Assembly: GCA_001513155.1 (NCBI GenBank)
Contig: LFSR01000044.1
Coordinates: 35,663-99,662, forward strand
Direction: 5' to 3'
Length of the DNA stretch: 64,000 nucleotides
DNA from: Syntrophomonas sp. DTU018
GTDB taxonomy: Bacteria; Bacillota; Syntrophomonadia; Syntrophomonadales; Syntrophomonadaceae
Part shown: positions 8,308 through 16,648 of the stretch, piece after piece
Position numbering within the stretch: position 1 is the stretch's first letter
Layout: the number at the start of each line of letters is the position of its first letter
The notes under the pieces: model-generated
Told to the model about the DNA's origin: nothing
Databases searched by the model: none
What the model saw: only the letters and a program-made list of their open reading frames with translations
Translations under genes and position numbers: made by a program

Positions 8308-9165
8308 ATGAGTTCAAGCTTGCGAAAAGTAATTCTACTACTGCTGTTAATAATCCTTGCCTATACAATCAGCGGCTGTGGGTCTTCCAAAAGTATGGAT
8401 GCTGCGGTAGAAACCAGCCATAGCAGAGTAGCTTCTGAAGCAGAAATGATTAACGATGGCGTTATGTATGATGGTGCAGGGGCAGCCTTGGGGACTAAGC
8501 TTGTACATACTCTGGAATATAGCCTTTTAGTATCAGATCCTCAGGAAGCAGTCAGCAGAATTATAGAACAGGCTAATAACCTAAACGGATACTTAGTGGA
8601 GAGTCATATCTCAGCCCACAATGGTGAATCCAATTATGCGCGCCTGGTGGTTAAAGTACCCCAGGATAAAATGCATGAGATGTCCAATTATTTGGAATCA
8701 ATGGGTACGGTTCAAAACCAGTCCATGTATACCGAAGATGTAACCACTGAGTATTATGACACCGAAGCGCGGATCAAAGTCTTGCAAAAGGAAGAAGAAC
8801 GCATGCTGTCATTCATGGATGATGAATCGGCAACTATTCAGGATTTATTAGCTATTGAACGGGAAATTGCCCAGGTAAGGGAGAAGCGGGAATCACTGCA
8901 AGCCCGCATGAATGTGCTGAAAAATCAGGTTAACTATGCCCAGTTTAATATTCATCTGAATTCTTCCTACGATGAGATTTCCGCTCCTCAAGGTACCGTG
9001 TCTAAAGCCAAAGCTGCTTTTATAAAAAGTATTAACTCGATGATGCAGCTGTTTAACTGGTTAGTGATAATATTCTCTGTAGTACTCCCCTATTTGATCT
9101 TGGCAGGATTAGGATACGGCATATTACGTGCTGTTAAAAAGCGGAGATTAGCAAAAAAGGAATAG
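8308..9165 (+). CDS. DUF4349 lipoprotein with C-terminal membrane helix
   Basis: A 285-residue envelope protein. Residues 1-24 form a lipoprotein signal ending in TISGC, so the cysteine should be lipidated. The middle (about 50-235) matches DUF4349: a beta-rich part with the ARLVVKVPQDK type segment, then a long charged coiled coil (about 150-205). A hydrophobic helix near 252-275 with a KKRR-rich tail follows. The protein is therefore probably anchored at both ends. Start: ATG with GAGGGAGG upstream; the longer open frame upstream has no signal peptide. Function of the family is unknown. It ends in a strong bidirectional terminator. Confidence 0.88.
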   Translation: MSSSLRKVILLLLLIILAYTISGCGSSKSMDAAVETSHSRVASEAEMINDGVMYDGAGAALGTKLVHTLEYSLLVSDPQEAVSRIIEQANNLNGYLVESHISAHNGESNYARLVVKVPQDKMHEMSNYLESMGTVQNQSMYTEDVTTEYYDTEARIKVLQKEEERMLSFMDDESATIQDLLAIEREIAQVREKRESLQARMNVLKNQVNYAQFNIHLNSSYDEISAPQGTVSKAKAAFIKSINSMMQLFNWLVIIFSVVLPYLILAGLGYGILRAVKKRRLAKKE

Positions 9166-9183
9166 TCATAGACCGATAGATGA

Positions 9184-9220
9184 AAACAGGGAGCGACTGG
9201 TCTGCCAGCGCTCCCTGTTT
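9184..9220. terminator. Bidirectional terminator
   Basis: A perfect 12-bp inverted repeat (9184-9195 with 9209-9220) with A on the left and T on the right, set between the convergent DUF4349 gene and the metallo-hydrolase gene. Confidence 0.85.
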
Positions 9221-9228
9221 CCTATGAG

Positions 9229-10206
9229 TTATCGTTTTTGAAAATAGAATACATCGTTGTCACAGGTAATCTGCAGTACCCCTTGCTGAAACAGGTGATA
9301 AAGATGAGACATGGCTTCACCTACAGCGAAAAGCTTCTGACCCCAGGGAAAATCGTGCCATTCCTTGATGGTGAGGTCCCATTTCATCTGTTTAGCTACC
9401 TGGGTACCAGTTAATCTTTGGCTGCCAAGAATGTCCAGTACATTTGCCAGACGTGCTTGATGATGGTTTTTTAATTCATTTATTCTGCCTTGACAATCGT
9501 GTATGATATTGCGGTGACCCGGTAAAACCACCTCAACATCTAAGGCGGCTATACGGTCCAAACTGTTCAGATAATTACCCAATACATCCTCCCCCAACTG
9601 CCACAGGGTTATGTTGGGGGTAATTTTATCCAGGATATGATCTCCTGACAGCAGGAGTTTCTTTTCCTGATCATACAGGCATATATGTCCGGGAGTATGT
9701 CCTTTGGTTTCCAGGCACTTGAAGCAGTATGAGCCTACCTTTATGACATATCCTTCCTCTACGGTAGTAAAACCGTGGAATCTTTCCGGTGCATAACGAT
9801 AACCCGGATGGCGCTCAATGGTGTTTTCGATTCCATCAGCTATTAAACCACTGTTGAGCAGAAATCTGCTGAATATTTTCCAATGAGCACTCTCCTGTCC
9901 GCCTCCTACCACATAAGCATCCGGTTCACTCATCCAAACTGTAGTTTCAGGAGTGACCAGAAAACTAAGCAGTCCGGCATGGTCGGAATGCAAGTGGGTA
10001 ATAAAGAGATCAGTGTTTTCCATACGGACGTTTAATTCCTGCAAAGCGCTAACCATGGCCTGGCGTGATTCCTCACAATTAAACCCCGTATCCACCAATA
10101 GATTTCGTTCATTACCTCGAATAAAGTAGGAATTGGTAGCCCTTAAAGGGTTTTTGGGTAAAGGAATTTCTATTTTGAAAATGTCTGGCAATACTTGTTC
10201 AATCAT
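9229..10206 (-). CDS. MBL-fold metallo-hydrolase (LACTB2-like)
   Basis: A 325-residue metallo-beta-lactamase-fold hydrolase. Zinc ligands are visible: HLHSDH at 71-76, the histidine of GHTPGH, the aspartate of LSGDH and the histidine of LPGHR. The C-terminal about 90 residues (LTGTQVAKQMKW and onward) look like the winged-helix extension of LACTB2-type enzymes. Ribosome site AAGGAG precedes the ATG. It is 50 bases downstream of a crotonase gene on the same strand, so the pair may be co-transcribed, which would fit a thioesterase-like role on acyl-CoA, but this is inference. Substrate unknown; glyoxalase II, thioesterase and RNase activities all occur in this fold. Confidence 0.85.
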   Translation of the reverse strand: MIEQVLPDIFKIEIPLPKNPLRATNSYFIRGNERNLLVDTGFNCEESRQAMVSALQELNVRMENTDLFITHLHSDHAGLLSFLVTPETTVWMSEPDAYVVGGGQESAHWKIFSRFLLNSGLIADGIENTIERHPGYRYAPERFHGFTTVEEGYVIKVGSYCFKCLETKGHTPGHICLYDQEKKLLLSGDHILDKITPNITLWQLGEDVLGNYLNSLDRIAALDVEVVLPGHRNIIHDCQGRINELKNHHQARLANVLDILGSQRLTGTQVAKQMKWDLTIKEWHDFPWGQKLFAVGEAMSHLYHLFQQGVLQITCDNDVFYFQKR

Positions 10207-10257
10207 AGCTGCTCTCCTTGCTGAATTATTACTGTGATGTAAGTATGCAATTGGCTA

Positions 10258-11046
10258 TTAGCGGCCCTTAAAATTAGCTTCCCTGCGTTCAATAAATGCC
10301 CGTACCCCTTCTGCAGCATCTTCACTCTTCATAATAGGCATGATATCCGGCATTAATCTGGCCAGTGCTTTTCTGGTACCATCCACCCTGGCAATTCGCG
10401 CTGACCGTAATGCTGCCTGTACTCCCAAAGGTGCTTGTTTGGCTATACGATTGGCAATCTCCAGAGCACGATGGAATTGCTGGCCAGGTTCAACCACTTC
10501 CTGTACGAGACCAAGACGATAAGCCTCTGCTGCAGTTATCTCGTCACCGGTAAGCAGGTAGCGCATAGCGTTACCCCAGCCCAGTTCCTCAAACATGCGC
10601 ACTGTTGCTCCGCCTACCGGATAAATGCCTCGTTTGACTTCAATCTGGGCCAGACGCAGATCTGAGGCTGCAATCCTCACGTCGGTACACAAGAGCATCT
10701 CAAAGCCCACGGTATAGCAGATACCTTGCACCGCCATCACCAAAGGTTTGCTTAAGCGGCGATCTTCATCCAGACCGAAGGGATCGATCATATCTTCAGG
10801 CAGATCAGGCATTTTGCCTTCAGCGAAAACTCCTGTCCACTCAGGTAAATCCAGACCGCCTGTAAAATGATCCCCGTGGGCAAACAGCAAGCCGCAGAAA
10901 AGATCGGGATCCTGATGCAGCTCTCCATAGGCTTTGGCCAATTGCCAGTACATATCCAGGCTCAGAGCATTCCTTTTCTCGGGACGATTCAAGCCGATCA
11001 GCAGTACATGTCCCTGTCTCTCCACTGTCACCAAATCTTTACTCAT
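10258..11046 (-). CDS. Crotonase-family protein (enoyl-CoA hydratase/isomerase)
   Basis: A 262-residue crotonase-fold protein. It has the CoA-binding and oxyanion segment HFTGGLDL (60-67), and acidic residues at both usual active-site positions, Glu116 (GFEML) and Glu136 (IEVKRG). A 20-residue acidic and proline-rich insert (about 72-96) replaces the usual short loop, and the GGTQRL motif of hydratases is changed to GGATVRM. These differences make a plain crotonyl-CoA hydratase uncertain. Ribosome site GGGAGGGAAAGG precedes the ATG. A 49-codon gene lies upstream and an MBL hydrolase downstream. Beta-oxidation or a side branch of it is likely; the substrate is not determinable. Confidence 0.85.
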   Translation of the reverse strand: MSKDLVTVERQGHVLLIGLNRPEKRNALSLDMYWQLAKAYGELHQDPDLFCGLLFAHGDHFTGGLDLPEWTGVFAEGKMPDLPEDMIDPFGLDEDRRLSKPLVMAVQGICYTVGFEMLLCTDVRIAASDLRLAQIEVKRGIYPVGGATVRMFEELGWGNAMRYLLTGDEITAAEAYRLGLVQEVVEPGQQFHRALEIANRIAKQAPLGVQAALRSARIARVDGTRKALARLMPDIMPIMKSEDAAEGVRAFIERREANFKGR

Positions 11047-11093
11047 ACCTTTCCCTCCCGAATAATTATTTATATTCCGTTTCCTAGGGGAAC

Positions 11094-11243
11094 TTACTCA
11101 TCCTGCTGAGGTTTGATACGGCATAATTTTTTCTGCAGTTCCTTCTTTTTATCCACATGAGCTCCGGCACCACCCCTGAGAAAGTGAGATGTTCCTACTC
11201 TAACCTTCTTATAAACTGGTTTGGTTTTAGAGCGCTTAGTCAT
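11094..11243 (-). CDS. Small basic protein, unrecognised
   Basis: A 49-residue, lysine/arginine-rich protein (MTKRSKTKPVYKKVRVG at the N-terminus, a GGAGAH turn in the middle and a KKKELQKK helix) that I do not recognise. It is preceded by a strong doubled ribosome site (AGGAGAAGGAG), which is the main reason to accept it; a longer frame of 63 codons would place its start upstream of this site. It lies 47 bases upstream of the crotonase gene on the same strand and could be co-transcribed. Charge suggests nucleic-acid contact, which is inference only. Confidence 0.55.
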   Translation of the reverse strand: MTKRSKTKPVYKKVRVGTSHFLRGGAGAHVDKKKELQKKLCRIKPQQDE

Positions 11244-11462
11244 TCTGCTCCTTCTCCTAAAGGTTGTTTTAATTAAGCATACCATATTGGTACCTGAAAA
11301 TTACCAATCCTATACAATTATCTTCAAGATTAATACTTGTTTATGGATGCTCATCCGCTTCATATCTATAATTAAGCCCGGCCATTGAGTAAAATAATAT
11401 GGTACGCCATTATCTCGTCCTAATACCAACAGCAGTAAAAGTGACTATAAGGAGGAATAACT

Positions 11463-12581
11463 ATGGCAGGAAATGTTAAGGTAATGGTTGCTCCGGGGCG
11501 TTATGTTCAGGGACAAGGAGCTATTTTTGAGATTGGACGTCACGTTAAGAAATTAGGTAAGAAAGCACTGGTAATAGGAGGCAAAACTGGTCTGGCCAGT
11601 ACTCGGGAAGGACGGGAAAAAAGTTTTGCCGAAAATGGCATCAGCCAGGTGGAGGAACTCTTCGGCGGTGAATGCAGTTCTGCGGAAATTGAGCGCCTGA
11701 GTAATCTGGCCAGGGAAAAGGAATGTGATGTGATAGTTGCCAGTGGAGGCGGCAAAGCCATTGATACCGCTAAGGCCGTCGCCGCAGCGGTAAATGCCCG
11801 GACGGTAATTGTACCTACCATAGCATCCAGCGATGCTCCCTGCAGTGCCATGTCAGTAATTTATAAAGACGATGGTACAATCGAAAGATTCTTCATCCCC
11901 CCTACCAACCCAGATTTAGTTTTGGTCGATACTGAAATAATAGCCAAGGCACCCGTCAGAATGCTGGTAGCCGGCATGGGTGATGCTTTGGCTACCTGGT
12001 TGGAAGCTGATGCTGCTTGTCAATCAGGTGCCCGTAATCCTGCCCGGGGACTGCCTACTTCCGCAGCGATGGCTTTGGCCAGGCTGTGTTTTGACATTCT
12101 GATGGAATATGGACTGCAGGCTAAAATAGCTAATGAACGCCAGGCAGTAACCACCGCTTTGGAAAAAGTAGTTGAGGCCAATATTCTGCTGAGCGGTATC
12201 GGTTTTGAGAGCGGTGGGGTGGCTGCAGCCCATTCTCTCCAGGATGGTTTAAATATGCTGGAAGAATGCCATGACTTTTATCACGGCGAAAAAATAGGAT
12301 TCTTGGCTCTGGTACAAATGGTATTGGAGGGCCGGCCGAAAGAGCTTATCCAACAGGTTTATGAGTTCAACTATAAAGTGGGCCTGCCGATTACTTTAGC
12401 TGATTTGCACATAGATAACATCAGCGAAGAGCGTCTGAGAGAAGCTGTGGCTGTTTCCTGCAAGCCCAAAGCCATCATTTATAACCATGCTTTCCCCATT
12501 ACTGAGGAACTAGTGTTTGATGCTATTTTGACTGCCGACGAAATGGGAAAACGTATTAAAGCCGGCCAGCCCATAGTATAA
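11463..12581 (+). CDS. Iron-containing alcohol dehydrogenase, glycerol dehydrogenase (GldA) type
   Basis: A 372-residue NAD-linked dehydrogenase. The nucleotide-binding SGGGKAIDTAK is at 94-104, and the metal ligands align with GldA: Asp174 (GMGDALATW), His257 (AAHS) and His274 (YHGEK). Ribosome site AAGGAGG lies seven bases before the ATG. It is followed after 84 bases by a crotonase gene on the same strand, and diverges from another crotonase unit. A clear paralogue sits at 59558-60667, again beside acyl-CoA genes. The family reaction is glycerol to dihydroxyacetone, but the repeated acyl-CoA context suggests a hydroxyacid or other alcohol as substrate; this is inference. Glycerol kinase lies 9 kb away, not linked. 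Confidence 0.88.
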   Translation: MAGNVKVMVAPGRYVQGQGAIFEIGRHVKKLGKKALVIGGKTGLASTREGREKSFAENGISQVEELFGGECSSAEIERLSNLAREKECDVIVASGGGKAIDTAKAVAAAVNARTVIVPTIASSDAPCSAMSVIYKDDGTIERFFIPPTNPDLVLVDTEIIAKAPVRMLVAGMGDALATWLEADAACQSGARNPARGLPTSAAMALARLCFDILMEYGLQAKIANERQAVTTALEKVVEANILLSGIGFESGGVAAAHSLQDGLNMLEECHDFYHGEKIGFLALVQMVLEGRPKELIQQVYEFNYKVGLPITLADLHIDNISEERLREAVAVSCKPKAIIYNHAFPITEELVFDAILTADEMGKRIKAGQPIV

Positions 12582-12665
12582 ATAGCAGCAACTCCTAGCG
12601 GATGGAATATTACTTCGCGGTTAGAATATTATGGATTATAATATTTTTAGAAAGGAGTGAAGCGC

Positions 12666-13448
12666 ATGCCGGATTTTGAATATTATGATCTTAATGTGCA
12701 AGGCCCTCTGGCTTATGTAACACTGAAGCGGCCTGATCGCTTAAATACCCTGGGCTTGGGTCCCTGGAAAGAGATTGTCTTAGTTCAGGATGAAATTGAG
12801 GCCAACCCTGATATTCGTGTGGTAATTATCAAAGCCGATGGCGATCATTTCAGTGCCGGTATTGATCTGCATGACCTGGAAAAGGTTGATTCCCGCTGGG
12901 TAGCCGACAATATCCACTGGCTGCAGCGTCTCAATTCTCGCTGGCAGGACATGAATCCGATAGTAATTGCCGCAGTACATGGGGTTTGCTACGGAGCAGC
13001 TTTTGAAATGATTATCGCCTGCGATATCCGCATAGCTTCGGAAGATGCTCGTTTTTCTATTCCGGAAGTGAGATTCGGCTTATCTCCTGATATGGGAGGC
13101 AGTCAAAGGCTGCCGCGCCTGGTAGGTCCTGGCCAGGCCAAGCGTCTAATTATTGCCTGTGATGAAATTGATGCCCGTGAAGCTAAAGAGATCGGATTGG
13201 TGGAAATAGTGGTGCCCAGGGATCAACTGTACGAAAGAGCTGAGAAAATGGCCAAAAGAATCATTAACAATCCGCCCTGGGCAGTGCGGTTTGCCAAAAA
13301 GGCCATTAATGCTTCCCTGGACAGCAGCATAGCGGGAGGACTCTTACTAGAACAAATTCAATCTATTTTCTGCTGTGGTACGGAAGATCAGAATGAAGCT
13401 ATCCGGGCTTTCTTTGAAAAACGCAAGCCCCAGTTTCAGGGGAAATAG
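12666..13448 (+). CDS. Crotonase-family protein, dienoyl-CoA isomerase-like
   Basis: A 260-residue crotonase-fold protein. It has HFSAGIDL (61-68), Glu114 (AAFEMI), Glu134 (PEVRFG) and, unlike ordinary hydratases, Asp142 (SPDMGGSQRL) where crotonase has glycine. By hand alignment the last two match the paired acids Glu196 and Asp204 of mammalian delta3,5-delta2,4-dienoyl-CoA isomerase, and the AGIDL motif is also typical of that group. I therefore favour an isomerase acting on unsaturated fatty acyl-CoA. Start: an in-frame GTG at 12657 overlaps the AGGAG ribosome site, so ATG at 12666 is chosen. It follows the GldA-type gene and ends at a terminator. Confidence 0.85.
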   Translation: MPDFEYYDLNVQGPLAYVTLKRPDRLNTLGLGPWKEIVLVQDEIEANPDIRVVIIKADGDHFSAGIDLHDLEKVDSRWVADNIHWLQRLNSRWQDMNPIVIAAVHGVCYGAAFEMIIACDIRIASEDARFSIPEVRFGLSPDMGGSQRLPRLVGPGQAKRLIIACDEIDAREAKEIGLVEIVVPRDQLYERAEKMAKRIINNPPWAVRFAKKAINASLDSSIAGGLLLEQIQSIFCCGTEDQNEAIRAFFEKRKPQFQGK

Positions 13449-13473
13449 CCGGAAACAGGATATATAAACAACG

Positions 13474-13516
13474 AGGCTGTCCCCAACCCGCCAGCGGACT
13501 AAGGGACAGCCTTTTC
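13474..13516. terminator. Terminator between convergent genes
   Basis: Ten-bp arms AGGCTGTCCC and GGGACAGCCT (13474-13483, 13503-13512) with a 19-base loop and a T run to the right. It ends the GldA/crotonase unit; on the minus strand the tail is less T-rich. Confidence 0.8.
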
Positions 13517-13536
13517 TTTGCCTAGTACAAATGGAG

Positions 13537-14862
13537 TTAGAATAACCCGGCTATAAAGTTATCCCCGAAACTATCCAGGGGGAATCTGAACTCCTGTATT
13601 CCCGCAACATAAGGAGCGATTTCATAGAGACCAAAATAGATAACCAGATTACCTTCTTCTATATAAAAGGGTTGGTTTTCGGTGATGCTCTGGAAACCCA
13701 ATTCCCCATCAAAAAAGATCCCATCACTGGCCTCAATTTGTTTTTTTATTTCCTGGTTAATTATAGAAATATAGTCATAATCCGGTGCAAACAGATCACT
13801 TAACCTTAATTCCCCACCGGTGGTCAGGTCTATATTGTAAGCCCGGCGGTCAGTAAAACCATGAGCTCCCCCGGTATAGCTGTAGTATTCAATATACAGG
13901 CTCAGGAAGCGATCGCTGCAGAAGCTTTCCTGAACGCGGGACATAGCCACATAGTCATGAACAGGATAACCGTATTGCTTGGCATTATTTACATACTCCT
14001 CCAAAGTGGAAGCTACTTCTTGCCGGAAATCTTCAGCCTCTTTTACCCAGCGGGAGTTGATTTGCTCCTGCAGTGATTGATCAGGCATACCAGTTATTAC
14101 TGGCAGTTCCAAGTCCACCTCCATATTTTCCTGTTTCTCTTTTATTATCTTCTTTTCCAGTCTTAAGTCCTGCTGGGAGTCAGGTGCAGGTGGTTGAGCA
14201 TTCAGATCAATGATTTCTTTACAGGCGGTAATGATGCGAGCCAGTTCTGCCCGAGTCAGGCTGTCCTGAGGACGAAAATACCCGTCATCGCCTTTCATGA
14301 TTCCCGTATTGTGAACAAAAACCACCGCATTCATTTCTTGATTGCTTAGACCTTCGGTGTCTTTAAATTCGGGCATCAGCATAATCATAGGCACACTGAT
14401 ACCTTTGGCGGTAAAGGCATTTTGGATAGCCTGTGCCATTTCCAGCCGGATTATAGGACGGTCCGGGTAAAAGAGGTCGCCCTGGAAAGGAAATACTTCA
14501 TTTATTGCGCACAGGAGAACTGATTGAGCATACCAGGTATCTTCCTTTACATCCTGGAAAAAGTCAGATACAGCCGGCTCTTTGACATCCTGCTGTTTAT
14601 CGTGGTTTAATGCGAAAGCTCGCGCTAGAACCGAGGCTGCCTGGGAGCGAGTAACTAACTGGTTGGGGGCAAATATCATTTCACCCCGTTCATTTTTCCC
14701 TATTCCCATCATTAACTGTTGTTCTGCAGCTTTGGCAATATACGTCTGGGCCCAGTGATCCCTGGTATCGCTGAAGATCTGATCAGAACTGGCTGAAGCT
14801 ATCCCCGGCATACAAAGGGTGAAAGTAATAACTGCACTTATTGCTGTGAAACGTTTGAACAT
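13537..14862 (-). CDS. Secreted SLH-domain protein with RsiV-like DUF3298 C-terminus
   Basis: A 441-residue exported protein. A signal peptide (about residues 1-25, ending ASA) is followed by three S-layer homology repeats (about 28-85, 95-155 and 160-215; the third has the typical GDDGYFRPQDSLTRAE), which bind secondary cell-wall polymer. After a short acidic linker comes a domain resembling the DUF4163/DUF3298 module of RsiV and PdaC, with YTGGAHGF and the C-terminal YEIAPYVAGI segment. Start: ATG at 14862 is eight bases after AGGAGG; the longer frame has no signal peptide. The module can bind lysozyme or peptidoglycan in known proteins. No sigma factor gene lies next to it, so an anti-sigma role is unlikely. 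Confidence 0.88.
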   Translation of the reverse strand: MFKRFTAISAVITFTLCMPGIASASSDQIFSDTRDHWAQTYIAKAAEQQLMMGIGKNERGEMIFAPNQLVTRSQAASVLARAFALNHDKQQDVKEPAVSDFFQDVKEDTWYAQSVLLCAINEVFPFQGDLFYPDRPIIRLEMAQAIQNAFTAKGISVPMIMLMPEFKDTEGLSNQEMNAVVFVHNTGIMKGDDGYFRPQDSLTRAELARIITACKEIIDLNAQPPAPDSQQDLRLEKKIIKEKQENMEVDLELPVITGMPDQSLQEQINSRWVKEAEDFRQEVASTLEEYVNNAKQYGYPVHDYVAMSRVQESFCSDRFLSLYIEYYSYTGGAHGFTDRRAYNIDLTTGGELRLSDLFAPDYDYISIINQEIKKQIEASDGIFFDGELGFQSITENQPFYIEEGNLVIYFGLYEIAPYVAGIQEFRFPLDSFGDNFIAGLF

Positions 14863-15020
14863 ACACTGACCTCCTGAATGTTTTCTATTAGAAAATACGC
14901 CTTTAGCTATTAATACTTTCAAAGGAGAAAGGATTTTTCTCGGTAAGGGCAGCTAATTAATTATATAAAACCAGGTCCGAATGTAAATGCTAATACCAAA
15001 CTAAAGGAAGAGGTGAAGGT

Positions 15021-16574
15021 ATGGATACTATTGATATGCTTCCCGAGGTGCCCAGCTCATTCTGGATAGATTCCACACCTGGAACCGATTATCCCGCCTT
15101 GGACCGGGATATAGGAGTGGACATAGCAATCATCGGCGGCGGAATCGCGGGTATAACTACGGTCTACTTGTTAAAACAGGCGGGGGGATCGGTGGCGGTA
15201 CTGGATGCCGATCGTATTCTTCAGGGTACTACCGCCCATACCACGTCCAAGCTTACTGCCCAGCACGCTATTATCTACTCCAAAATTAAAAAGCAGATGA
15301 GCGCAGAACTAGCCCAGCAATATGCTGATGCCAATATGTATGCCCTAGATCTGGTAGAACAGATCAGCAAGGAGAAAAAGATAGACTGTGATTTCACCCG
15401 GTTGCCGGCTTATACTTTCACACAATCTGACCAGTATGTTAAACAAATTGAAGAGGAAGTAGAAATAGCCCGCTTATTGGGCCTGAAAGCTTCCTTTCAG
15501 CAGGATATTCCCCTGCCCTTTCCGGTCAAAGCAGCCATGCGCTTTGATAATCAAGCCCAGTTTCACTGTCTGAAATTCCTGAAGGAACTGGCCCGGCACA
15601 TTCCCAGCCGGGATAGCTATATATTTGAAAACACCAAGGCCATCAATATCGAGGAAGGCAGCCCCTTGACCGTTGTCACTGAAACGGGCAAAAAGGTAAG
15701 AGCCTCCCATATAGTGATTGCTACTCATTTTCCCTTCTTTGATGGCGGGGGATTTTATTTTTCCCGTATGTATCTGGAAAGATCATATGTCGTTGCTGCC
15801 ACTATTGCGGAAGAGTTTCCTGAGGCCCACTTCATATCCGCAGAAGACCCGGGGCGTTCCCTGCGCTATACTTCCTCTCAATATGGCCCTTTGGTTTTAT
15901 TTGGGGGTGAACACCACAAAACCGGGCACGGTACCGATACCAACAAGCATTATAAAAATCTGATGGATTTTGCCAACCAGCACTTTCATGTTAAAAAAAT
16001 CTATTATCGCTGGTCTACCCATGATTGCGTGACCATTGATGGTGTACCTTATGTAGGAAACCTCACTTCCCGCAGTCCCAATATTTATGTGGCTACTGGT
16101 TTTGGCAAATGGGGCATGAGCAACGGCATAGCCGCGGCGAAAATAATCAGTGACCTGATCGCCACCGGAGATAATCCCTGGGCTCAGGTCTACAATCCTT
16201 CCCGTTTTATCACTTCCGGATCAGCTCTAAAGACATTTATCGGTACTAACTTAAGTGTGGCTGAAAAGTATATTACCGGTAAATTGGAACGGGGCGAAAA
16301 GGATGCTGATGTTAAAGAAGGAAAAGTAATCGATGTTGAAGGGCAAAGAATTGGAGCTTACCGGGATGCCGAGGGTGTTCTGCACATGGTAGATACCACC
16401 TGTACCCATCTGGGCTGTGAATTAACCTGGAACGATGCGGAAAAGTCCTGGGATTGCCCCTGTCATGGTTCACGGTTTACCTACGAAGGTGAAATTATTG
16501 AAGGACCGGCAATTAACAAGTTACAGCATGTCAAAGCCGGGCCTAATGAAGTTGAAGCCAGGATTTTCAGTTAA
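15021..16574 (+). CDS. FAD-dependent oxidoreductase fused to a Rieske [2Fe-2S] domain
   Basis: A 517-residue protein. The N-terminal 400 residues are a DAO-type flavoprotein with the FAD-binding IIGGGIAGITT near residue 38 and HTTSKLTAQH, a conserved segment of the YhfW group. Residues about 425-517 are a Rieske domain: Cys461-x-His463 and Cys479-x-x-His482 are the cluster ligands, and Cys466 and Cys481 could form the disulfide seen in high-potential Rieske proteins. No signal peptide or membrane helix is seen, so it is cytoplasmic. Ribosome site GAGGTGAAGG precedes the ATG. It stands alone with its own terminator. Substrate is unknown for the family; such proteins are annotated as glycine/D-amino-acid oxidase-like. 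Confidence 0.9.
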   Translation: MDTIDMLPEVPSSFWIDSTPGTDYPALDRDIGVDIAIIGGGIAGITTVYLLKQAGGSVAVLDADRILQGTTAHTTSKLTAQHAIIYSKIKKQMSAELAQQYADANMYALDLVEQISKEKKIDCDFTRLPAYTFTQSDQYVKQIEEEVEIARLLGLKASFQQDIPLPFPVKAAMRFDNQAQFHCLKFLKELARHIPSRDSYIFENTKAINIEEGSPLTVVTETGKKVRASHIVIATHFPFFDGGGFYFSRMYLERSYVVAATIAEEFPEAHFISAEDPGRSLRYTSSQYGPLVLFGGEHHKTGHGTDTNKHYKNLMDFANQHFHVKKIYYRWSTHDCVTIDGVPYVGNLTSRSPNIYVATGFGKWGMSNGIAAAKIISDLIATGDNPWAQVYNPSRFITSGSALKTFIGTNLSVAEKYITGKLERGEKDADVKEGKVIDVEGQRIGAYRDAEGVLHMVDTTCTHLGCELTWNDAEKSWDCPCHGSRFTYEGEIIEGPAINKLQHVKAGPNEVEARIFS

Positions 16575-16591
16575 ACGGATGCACCATATGC

Positions 16592-16620
16592 GGCCGTCAT
16601 TATAGATATGGCGGTCTTTT
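16592..16620 (+). terminator. Terminator after the FAD-Rieske gene
   Basis: A nine-bp stem with two G-U pairs (16592-16600 with 16608-16616) and a T-rich tail. The downstream gene's ribosome site follows within 20 bases. Confidence 0.65.
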
Positions 16621-16648
16621 ATTTTGTTTTTTAGAAAGGTGAGTTTCC

